Assembly: GCA_020434465.1 (NCBI GenBank)
Contig: JAGRAS010000108.1
Location: 1-6,164 of the forward strand
Reading direction: 5' to 3'
DNA from: Bdellovibrionales bacterium
GTDB taxonomy: Bacteria; Bdellovibrionota; UBA2361; JAGRAS01
DNA: 6,164 nt
The translations under genes and the position numbers were made by a program. The notes under the pieces are model-generated. The model searched no databases, was not told where the DNA came from, and worked only from the letters and a program-made list of their open reading frames with translations. Positions 1 to 5,386 of the stretch are shown piece by piece (positions within the stretch are counted from its first letter, which is position 1; every line of letters starts with the position of its first letter).

Positions 1-794
1 GTTGCAGCACTCAAAATCAACTTCTTAAAAATAGTTTCAGTCAATCCAGACTTAGTAAGAAACTTAGCAGCCTGCGCAGGTAGTGATGATAAAAAAGTAT
101 ACCAATCAGCTACACGATAAACTTTTGAAAATGGATGATCTGGATCAACTTCTACGCATGATTCAAGAATCATACTATAAGTCTGTGGTTGAAAACCAAA
201 TTGAATTTTTTCAACAAAAGCAAACTTACCTTTTGGATTTCTAGCTTTTTTCCCCTGAGTATTTGGACCTTTTCCTGCAATCGCAAGATTATAGTCATAA
301 TTCATAAACAAGGTTGGAAACTTCGCCGTATCAATTGCTTTTGGCAAAAACAAATTTAAAGTATTAACAATACCTTTATCAAAGCCTGCCACCTGTGCAA
401 TTGCATCTCTATACCTTTTAGCTTTTAAAATTGGATATTTCCCATTTTGATCCGCACTTGCTCTTTCTACAATCACTTTTAGCTTGTAATAATAAACTCC
501 GCCTTGCTTGAACTCTTTGATTACAAGTATTTTTTTGATTTTTTGAGGACGCCCACCAAGAAATGAAGTCCCGGGATTTGTTATTATAAAATCTTCAATT
601 CCTGAATTATTTCTTGTTGTAGCCGGTTCTTCGGTAATAGCCTCATCAGCATCTAGGTAGACAACTTCATCAATGATGAATTGCACATTATCGTTTTCCT
701 CAATGTAAGGCTCATTTTCTAAGGCCCCTTCCTGTGCAAATAAAACAACTGGCAAAAGAAACAAAATTGTAAAAAAGATTGATTTAAGCTTCAT
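1..794 (-). CDS. Secreted or envelope protein of unknown function, N-terminal part (3' end outside window)
   Basis: The frame opens with ATG at 794-792 and stays open to the window edge, giving 264 complete codons with no stop, so the C-terminus is missing. A TAGGA ribosome binding site lies 7 bases before the ATG and supports this start. Residues 1-20 form a Sec signal peptide: Lys2 and Lys4, a hydrophobic core (IFFTILFLLPVVLF), then Ala20 before Gln-Glu. No Cys follows the core, so it does not look like a lipoprotein. The mature part begins with an acidic stretch (about residues 22-60, many Glu/Asp), then alternates hydrophobic and charged segments that look like beta strands (for example KKILVIKEF and VYYYKLKVIVE). 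I recognise no family motif or catalytic signature. It is probably exported to the periplasm or cell surface; the role is unknown. It is transcribed divergently from the small membrane protein gene. The gene call is firm, export is well supported, and function is not assignable. Confidence 0.85.
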   Translation of the reverse strand, partial: MKLKSIFFTILFLLPVVLFAQEGALENEPYIEENDNVQFIIDEVVYLDADEAITEEPATTRNNSGIEDFIITNPGTSFLGGRPQKIKKILVIKEFKQGGVYYYKLKVIVERASADQNGKYPILKAKRYRDAIAQVAGFDKGIVNTLNLFLPKAIDTAKFPTLFMNYDYNLAIAGKGPNTQGKKARNPKGKFAFVEKIQFGFQPQTYSMILESCVEVDPDHPFSKVYRVADWYTFLSSLPAQAAKFLTKSGLTETIFKKLILSAA

Positions 795-801
795 CGGAAA
801 T

Positions 802-806
802 TCCTA
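802..806 (-). promoter_or_regulatory. Ribosome binding site of the secreted-protein gene
   Basis: On the minus strand the sequence reads TAGGA, followed by 7 bases and then the ATG at 794. This fixes the start and places the signal peptide exactly at the N-terminus. A -10-like CATAAT lies further upstream (827-832, minus strand), but no convincing -35 box is paired with it. Confidence 0.6.
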
Positions 807-973
807 ATTATTATGTCTGTAGTTTTATTATGAAAAAATTTGCCATAGGGTAACATAAAAAAGTTTATCTTCTCAAAAAATGAGCCTATATTTTATATAG
901 TAAAATCAAGCTATTAAGTTACAAGATCGAATATATCAGGGCTATTTTGCACCAAAACATAAATGAAGAAAAA

Positions 974-1057
974 TAGAACATAATTATTTATAAAGATTAG
1001 AGTATAGAAAAATACTTGAACATCTATAAAGATTGTTGTATAGAAATATTATAGAAA
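974..1057 (+). repeat. Imperfect tandem repeat forming the promoter region of the small membrane protein gene
   Basis: Two related units lie in tandem. Each has a GAACAT element (TAGAACAT at 974-981, TTGAACAT at 1016-1023) followed by a 22-base block: 989-1010 and 1025-1046, identical at 19 of 22 positions, both beginning TATAAAGATT and ending TATAGAAA. The first unit has 7 bases between its two parts and the second has 1, a difference of 6. A third TATAGAAA occurs at 1050-1057. The distal copy looks like a duplicated, decayed promoter unit. Confidence 0.6.
1016..1044 (+). promoter_or_regulatory. Sigma70-like promoter of the small membrane protein gene
   Basis: A -35 box TTGAAC (1016-1021) and a -10 box TATAGA (1039-1044) are separated by exactly 17 bases, the optimum for the housekeeping sigma factor. 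Transcription would start near 1051, leaving a leader of about 30 bases with a strong ribosome binding site. Both boxes are within two mismatches of consensus. In AT-rich DNA such matches also arise by chance, but spacing, position and the terminator downstream all agree. Confidence 0.6.
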
Positions 1058-1065
1058 CAATTTTC

Positions 1066-1071
1066 TGGAGG
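1066..1071 (+). promoter_or_regulatory. Strong ribosome binding site deciding the start at 1081
   Basis: TGGAGG lies 9 bases before the ATG at 1081. It is the best Shine-Dalgarno match in the window. It selects ATG 1081 over the in-frame TTG at 1033, which has no such site and lies inside the promoter, upstream of the predicted transcription start. Confidence 0.85.
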
Positions 1072-1080
1072 TTTTTTATA

Positions 1081-1323
1081 ATGGCAAGTTTTTTAAACAC
1101 ACAAATCATTAGCAATGTTGTTTTCACAATCGAATTTGCGGCAACCGTTCTTGCTCTTTATTACTTGTACCGCCTTATTGTAGCCGAAAGGCAGTCTCAA
1201 GTTTTATATGGCATGAATATTAAGGACAGCAGTTTTAAAAACGGCGGCTTTATAAAAAAGTCTTTGCTCAATCAAAATGTAAAGCCGCGCATTTTTAAGC
1301 CCCACATTTTGCAGCATGTTTAA
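1081..1323 (+). CDS. Small single-pass membrane protein, function unknown (80 aa)
   Basis: The 80-residue product starts at an ATG with a strong SD. Residues about 10-35 form one long hydrophobic segment (IISNVVFTIEFAATVLALYYLYRLIVA), enough to span the membrane. The remaining 45 residues are hydrophilic and basic (Arg37, Lys48, Lys53, Lys59, Lys60, Lys68, Arg70, Lys73). By the positive-inside rule the C-terminal tail should be cytoplasmic and the short N-terminus outside. I know no family with this sequence. The gene has its own promoter upstream and terminator downstream, so it appears to be a monocistronic unit, which argues that it is a real gene. Small membrane proteins of this shape are often regulators or stabilisers of larger membrane complexes, but nothing here identifies a partner. 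It could also be a lineage-specific orphan. Confidence 0.7.
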   Translation: MASFLNTQIISNVVFTIEFAATVLALYYLYRLIVAERQSQVLYGMNIKDSSFKNGGFIKKSLLNQNVKPRIFKPHILQHV

Positions 1324-1349
1324 TAAAAAATTTCGCAGAAATTGTTTTT
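1324..1349 (+). other. AT-rich hairpin with T-run directly after the stop codon
   Basis: AATTTC (1329-1334) and GAAATT (1338-1343) form a perfect 6-bp stem with a GCA loop. After one mismatch, flanking A and T runs can extend it. TTTTT follows at 1345-1349, and the opposite strand also shows a T-run. The stem has one G-C pair, so it would be a weak terminator or an RNA 3'-end stabiliser ahead of the strong terminator at 1420. Confidence 0.3.
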
Positions 1350-1419
1350 GGTCTTTATAATAATTTTTTTGCAATATTTTAAGCATCAAACTTAATGACA
1401 TCTCCTTTTACTATAGCCT

Positions 1420-1457
1420 AAGCTCGAGAGTTCCCCCTAAAACTCTCGGGCTTTTTT
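1420..1457 (+). terminator. Rho-independent terminator of the small membrane protein transcript
   Basis: GCTCGAGAGTT (1422-1432) pairs with AACTCTCGGGC (1441-1451), giving an 11-bp stem with one G-U pair and an 8-base loop. Two A-T pairs extend the base, and the T-run at 1452-1457 follows. This is the strongest hairpin in the window. It ends the upstream transcript about 97 bases past the stop codon and insulates the helicase gene. Confidence 0.9.
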
Positions 1458-1566
1458 CTTTCATAACTTCTTTTTTTAATTCAACAGTCAACTTATTTAC
1501 TGTTTTCACGAAAAAAGTAATAAAAACTATCTTTTTTTTGAGATAAATGTAAAACAGACATTATAA

Positions 1567-3894
1567 ATGAATGAACTACTAAACGGCTTAAACGAACCAC
1601 AAGCAGAAGCAGTGCAGCACTTTCAGGGGCCAATTTTAGTATTGGCAGGAGCTGGCAGTGGCAAAACTCGCGTGCTGACACACCGCGTAGCTTTTTTAGT
1701 AAAAGAGCATCAAATACATCCACAGAATATACTTGCAGTAACTTTTACAAACAAAGCTGCAAATGAAATGAAAGAACGGATATTAAAAATTCTTGAAGAT
1801 TCAAAGCAGCGTTTTTCACCTAGCGACTTATGGGTTTCTACCTTTCACTCAATTAGCCTAAATATACTTAGAAGATTTGCTGAGCACTTAAACTATAAAT
1901 CAAACTTTGTAATTTATGATTCTCAAGACTCTAAAAGTCTTATTAAAAGCATTTTGAAAGAAAAAAACATTGACCCAAAAAAATATCCTGCTGAACTTTT
2001 TATAGCTGCAATAAATTCTGCTAAAAATAAATACATAGCACCTGAAGATCTTCAAACTGATAAAAAAAATCCAGATTCATTTTTAATTGCAGAAGTTTAT
2101 CACACCTATCAAACAAGCTTGTTAACATCTAATGCAATGGATTTTGGTGATTTATTAACGAATTGCTTAAAACTCTTACTTAACTTTCCGCTTATAGCAG
2201 ATAGAATCAGAGATAAATTTAAATTTGTATTAGTAGATGAGTTTCAAGATACAAACTTTGTTCAATACCAAATCATAAAAGAAATTTGTAAACAGCATAA
2301 AAATCTTTTTGTCGTTGGCGATGATGATCAGTCAATCTATGCATTTCGTGGAGCTAGCATTGAAAATTTTATTAACTTTGAAAAAGACTTTCAAAGTCCA
2401 AAGCTAGTAAAGCTGGAACAAAATTATCGCTCAAGCACAACAATCTTAGAAGCGGCGCATGCTGTGATTAAAAAAAATACTGGCCGTAAAGCTAAAAAAC
2501 TTTGGACTGATAAAGACCAAGGCAGAAAAATTAACTGCTATGCGGGATACGACGAGCAAGACGAAGCAGACTACGTTGGAAACGTAATCAATCTCTTAAT
2601 TGAAAATAATATCCCAAGAAATGAGATTGCAGTTTTTTACCGTACCAATGCCCAATCACGTGCATTGGAAGACGCCTTAATGTATCGCGGCATACCTTAC
2701 AAAGTTTTTGGTGGCTTAAAATTCTATCAACGAAAAGAAATCAAAGATTTAGTCGCTTATTTAAGGCTAATAGTTAACCTATCAGATGAGCAAGCCTTCA
2801 ACAGAATTATTAATACTCCTCCACGAGGAATTGGTGCGCAAACAATTTTAAAAATACAAAATTTTGCTGCTGAAAATTCTCAAGATCTTTTTTCTGCAGC
2901 GCTTGAAATTGCTCAAACAAATAATAAAGTTAAAGTATTTACCGATTTGATTTTAGATTTAAAAACAAGCGTAAATAATATTCCCTTAAACGAGCTAATA
3001 TCAAAAACCATCGAAGAATCGGGCTACTCTAAGTATTTAAAATCAGCTAAAGACCCAAGCGCCCAATCTAGACTTGAAAATATCCAAGAATTAAAATCTA
3101 TTGCTCATCAATTAGAACTGATGCTTGATAAAGACGAAAACCCTCTAGAGGCATTCTTAGATAAAACTTCCCTTACAGCAGCAGATGAAATCCCGGAAGA
3201 AGAAGGCAAAGAAAATATTATCAATGACTATGTATCACTCTGTACTTTACACTTAGCAAAAGGCTTAGAATTTCCAGTAGTTTTTTTAACCGGCTTTGAA
3301 GAAGGTTTAATGCCGCACTATAAGTCAATGGAAGAACCCGGCGGAATAGAAGAAGAAAGGCGGCTTTGCTACGTAGGAATTACCAGAGCAATGAAAGAAT
3401 TATATTTAACGCGCGCAAGAAAGCGAGGAATGTTTGCTCAAGGAAATTTACTTAACAGCACTGGCATTTTTAGAGATGCAAGCTGCTTTTATTTCGATAT
3501 CCCAAAAGAGCTTTTGGAAGATAACGGTAGTAATTTCATTACAGACAATAATGAATTAAAGCCTCCAAGTGTAATTGATGAATTTGAGATTGAAGATGAC
3601 TTGCTACTTGCCTCTAATTGGTGGCAAAAAAAGAAGCGCTCAAATAAAAAAACTAAAGATTTAAATTCAATACTAACATCTGCAGATAATTTATCTAATA
3701 GAAATACCATCCCTGCCAACGAGTTTAAAGTTGGAGTTAAAGTTACACATCCAAAATTTGGAAATGGGATAGTCCGTGCAACCGAAGGTGAGCCAGACGG
3801 AGATCCTAAAAAATTTAAAATTTTAGTTGATTTTGAAAACATGGAAACTCCAAAAAAACTAATATATAAATTTGCCCCTTTAGTTTTGTCCTAA
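1567..3894 (+). CDS. pcrA: Superfamily 1A DNA helicase, PcrA/UvrD type
   Basis: This 775-residue ATP-dependent 3'-5' DNA helicase would act in nucleotide excision repair, removal of recombinase filaments and replication or transcription conflicts. All core motifs are present in order: Q motif LNEPQAEAV (8-16), Walker A GAGSGKT (28-34), motif Ia TFTNKAANEM (59-68), Walker B DEFQD (224-228), motif III GDDDQSIYAFRGA (251-263), motif IV QNYRSS (285-290), motif V LHLAKGLEF (561-569) and motif VI with the Arg finger in GITRA (Arg607). A lysine-rich linker (687-697) leads to KVTHPKFGNGIV (724-735), the Tudor-like C-terminal domain that in PcrA/UvrD contacts RNA polymerase. Length is slightly above the usual 720-750. 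The ATG is needed to keep the Q motif; the next Met is residue 68. There is no SD sequence before it. The gene follows a terminator, so it needs its own promoter in 1458-1566, but I could not place one. The symbol could equally be uvrD or rep; the Tudor tail favours PcrA/UvrD. Confidence 0.96.
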   Translation: MNELLNGLNEPQAEAVQHFQGPILVLAGAGSGKTRVLTHRVAFLVKEHQIHPQNILAVTFTNKAANEMKERILKILEDSKQRFSPSDLWVSTFHSISLNILRRFAEHLNYKSNFVIYDSQDSKSLIKSILKEKNIDPKKYPAELFIAAINSAKNKYIAPEDLQTDKKNPDSFLIAEVYHTYQTSLLTSNAMDFGDLLTNCLKLLLNFPLIADRIRDKFKFVLVDEFQDTNFVQYQIIKEICKQHKNLFVVGDDDQSIYAFRGASIENFINFEKDFQSPKLVKLEQNYRSSTTILEAAHAVIKKNTGRKAKKLWTDKDQGRKINCYAGYDEQDEADYVGNVINLLIENNIPRNEIAVFYRTNAQSRALEDALMYRGIPYKVFGGLKFYQRKEIKDLVAYLRLIVNLSDEQAFNRIINTPPRGIGAQTILKIQNFAAENSQDLFSAALEIAQTNNKVKVFTDLILDLKTSVNNIPLNELISKTIEESGYSKYLKSAKDPSAQSRLENIQELKSIAHQLELMLDKDENPLEAFLDKTSLTAADEIPEEEGKENIINDYVSLCTLHLAKGLEFPVVFLTGFEEGLMPHYKSMEEPGGIEEERRLCYVGITRAMKELYLTRARKRGMFAQGNLLNSTGIFRDASCFYFDIPKELLEDNGSNFITDNNELKPPSVIDEFEIEDDLLLASNWWQKKKRSNKKTKDLNSILTSADNLSNRNTIPANEFKVGVKVTHPKFGNGIVRATEGEPDGDPKKFKILVDFENMETPKKLIYKFAPLVLS

Positions 3895-3914
3895 ATAAAA
3901 TTTTATTGTAAAAT
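3886..3914 (+). promoter_or_regulatory. Possible promoter for the aldehyde dehydrogenase gene
   Basis: TTGTCC (3886-3891, overlapping the end of the helicase gene) and TAAAAT (3909-3914) are 17 bases apart. Transcription would start near 3921, within about two bases of the ATG at 3923, giving an essentially leaderless message. The -35 is only 4 of 6 to consensus and the region is AT-rich, so this is a hypothesis. Confidence 0.35.
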
Positions 3915-3922
3915 GTTTGATT

Positions 3923-5269
3923 ATGGAAACAATAAATCCCGCAACTGAAGAAAGAATTGAAATTGAAGAAACCCCTATTAGTCAAATTCCTGAGCTTGTA
4001 GCAAAAGCAAAATCAGCACAAATAGAGTGGGGGCAAAGCTCACTAGAAAAAAGATCACAAATTTTAAATAAATTATGCCTCATTTTTGAAGCAAAAAAAG
4101 ATTTGCTTGCCAAAACAATTACTGAAGATATGGGCAAGCCTATTAAAAGATCTTATGGCGAAGTCGAAGCAACAATTCGCATGATTAAATTTTATTGCGA
4201 ACATGCATCAAAGTGGCTCGCTCCAGAATCAATTGGATCAAACTATGTAAGCTTTGACCCCTTAGGCATTGTTGCTGTAATTTCACCTTGGAACTATCCA
4301 CTAAAAGTTAGCATGGAAAATATCTGCGCTGCCTTAATAACAGGGAATGCAGTTGTTTATAAACCATCAGAATACGCGTTAAAAACAGGCCAAATAATTA
4401 TAGAGATGTTTAAATCATTAGATGATTTTCCTGAAAATCTTCTGCAAATTATTATTGGCGCAAAAGATCATGGCAAAACCCTTGTAGAGCAAGATATACA
4501 AATGGTTGCTTTGGTTGGTTCAACAGCTGCTGGTAAAAACGTTATGCAATCATGCTCTAAAGATCTAAAACGCGTCTTATTAGAGCTAGGTGGGATGGAT
4601 GCAGCTATTGTTTTAAAAGACGCTGACATAGAAAAGACGGCGCAAAAAATTATTGAACGTAACACTTCCAACACGGGGCAAGTATGTTGCTCAATTAAGA
4701 GAGTGTATGTAGAAAAAGAAGTATACCAAAGTTTTGTAGAAGAGGCTGTAAAAGCTTCAAAAACTATAAGTTTTGGAAACCCATATGAAGACGTAATTAT
4801 GGGCCCCTTAGTTGCAAAGTTTCAATTAGAAAAAATTGAAACAATTATTGAAGACGCAAGACAAAAAGGAGCAACAATACATACTGGCGGTACACGTGAA
4901 AACTGCAAAGGATATTTTTATCCATCAACTGTAGTAACAGATTTAACAGCAGATATGAAATTAATGACTGAAGAAGCTTTTGGGCCAATTTTACCAATTA
5001 TGCCAATTTCCTCAGCAGAAGAAGGGATTGATAAAGCAAACAATTCAAAATATGGATTAACAGGTTCAATTTGGACTAAAGATATAGATAAAGGAAAACA
5101 CCTTGCTTCAATGCTAAAAGTTGGAGTTGCAGCGATTAATTCACACGGAAGAGGAACAGAAGACCTACCATGGGGCGGCGCAAAAGAAAGTGGAATCGGC
5201 AGACAGTCTTCTAAAGAAGGTATGCGAGGTTTTTGCAATACCAAAGCTGTACATGTGCATAAGTTATAA
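3923..5269 (+). CDS. NAD(P)-dependent aldehyde dehydrogenase, semialdehyde-dehydrogenase-like
   Basis: This 448-residue enzyme of the aldehyde dehydrogenase superfamily would oxidise an aldehyde to the acid in the cytoplasm. The oxyanion Asn lies in SPWNYP (Asn124). The cofactor-binding Lys lies in VYKPSE (Lys147). The Rossmann turn is GSTAAG (199-204), the general base Glu lies in LELGG (Glu221), and the nucleophile is the first Cys of GQVCC (Cys255). The Glu-Cys distance of 34 residues is the superfamily standard. The ribose-binding EEAFGP (350-355) and C-terminal PWGGAKESGIGR (416-427) are also intact. There is no signal peptide. The short length and the EDMGKPI...EVEATI region (about residues 68-86) recall bacterial succinate-semialdehyde dehydrogenases, but the substrate cannot be read from motifs. 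I chose ATG 3923 over the TTG at 3917 because the family N-terminus begins about here. There is no SD sequence. It starts 28 bases after the helicase stop and could be co-transcribed with it, though the functions look unrelated. Confidence 0.95.
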   Translation: METINPATEERIEIEETPISQIPELVAKAKSAQIEWGQSSLEKRSQILNKLCLIFEAKKDLLAKTITEDMGKPIKRSYGEVEATIRMIKFYCEHASKWLAPESIGSNYVSFDPLGIVAVISPWNYPLKVSMENICAALITGNAVVYKPSEYALKTGQIIIEMFKSLDDFPENLLQIIIGAKDHGKTLVEQDIQMVALVGSTAAGKNVMQSCSKDLKRVLLELGGMDAAIVLKDADIEKTAQKIIERNTSNTGQVCCSIKRVYVEKEVYQSFVEEAVKASKTISFGNPYEDVIMGPLVAKFQLEKIETIIEDARQKGATIHTGGTRENCKGYFYPSTVVTDLTADMKLMTEEAFGPILPIMPISSAEEGIDKANNSKYGLTGSIWTKDIDKGKHLASMLKVGVAAINSHGRGTEDLPWGGAKESGIGRQSSKEGMRGFCNTKAVHVHKL

Positions 5270-5302
5270 GCATGCTCAAATAAAGCACTTAATTTACTAG
5301 GT

Positions 5303-5332
5303 ATTTCTTTTACATACTACTTTGTAAGAAAT
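5303..5332. repeat. Imperfect AT-rich inverted repeat downstream of the dehydrogenase gene
   Basis: ATTTCTT (5303-5309) pairs with AAGAAAT (5326-5332). ACA (5312-5314) and TGT (5323-5325) continue the stem across a two-base bulge. No T-run follows, so it does not fit a classical terminator. It may stabilise the 3' end of the dehydrogenase message, or be chance in AT-rich DNA. Confidence 0.3.
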
Positions 5333-5361
5333 TTGAATAGCTACCACTAAACTACTAAAAT
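5333..5361 (+). promoter_or_regulatory. Sigma70-like promoter of the repeat-protein gene
   Basis: TTGAAT (5333-5338) and TAAAAT (5356-5361) are separated by exactly 17 bases. Transcription would start near 5368, giving a leader of about 19 bases before the ATG at 5387. The position, directly upstream of a gene and downstream of a finished one, supports the call. The inverted repeat at 5351-5378 overlaps the -10 box. Confidence 0.5.
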
Positions 5362-5378
5362 GCATAGGAACTAGTAGT
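5351..5378. promoter_or_regulatory. Operator-like inverted repeat over the -10 box and start site
   Basis: ACTACTA (5351-5357) and TAGTAGT (5372-5378) are perfect 7-base inverted arms with a 14-base spacer. They cover the -10 box and predicted transcription start of the downstream gene. A further direct copy, TAGTAGTAAA, occurs at 5372-5381 and again at 5397-5406 within the first codons. TACTACT is also present at 5315-5321. Such spacing suits a dimeric repressor. In RNA the same arms could form a hairpin whose loop holds AGGAA. Confidence 0.4.
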
Positions 5379-5386
5379 AAACCTTT

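Noticed and set aside
1033..1080. Upstream in-frame TTG start adding 16 residues to the small membrane protein
   Set aside because: It lies inside the predicted promoter, upstream of the likely transcription start, has no SD, and the ATG at 1081 has an excellent one.
1204..1401. A 65-codon minus-strand open frame with AAAGGAG just before its ATG
   Set aside because: The SD-like sequence touches the ATG with no spacer, the frame lies mostly antisense to the better supported small membrane protein gene, and the product resembles no protein.
1395..1421. Eight-codon mini-frame (MTSPFTIA) ending at the base of the terminator, as a leader peptide
   Set aside because: It has no ribosome binding site and no run of regulatory codons, and its position after a finished gene does not suit attenuation.
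1538..1567. TTGAGA and TATAAA 18 bases apart as a helicase promoter
   Set aside because: Transcription would begin about 1574, downstream of the ATG at 1567 that the Q motif requires.
3489..3842. Long minus-strand open frame within the helicase gene; similar frames at 1493-1723, 4468-4674 and 4918-5244
   Set aside because: They are antisense shadows of strongly supported coding sequence, with no start signals or recognisable products.
3917..3922. TTG start two codons before the dehydrogenase ATG
   Set aside because: There is no SD, and ATG 3923 is immediately downstream and fits the family N-terminus.
5268..5290. Hairpin after the dehydrogenase stop (AAG..TGCT / AGCACTT) as a terminator
   Set aside because: The stem is bulged and short and is not followed by a T-run.
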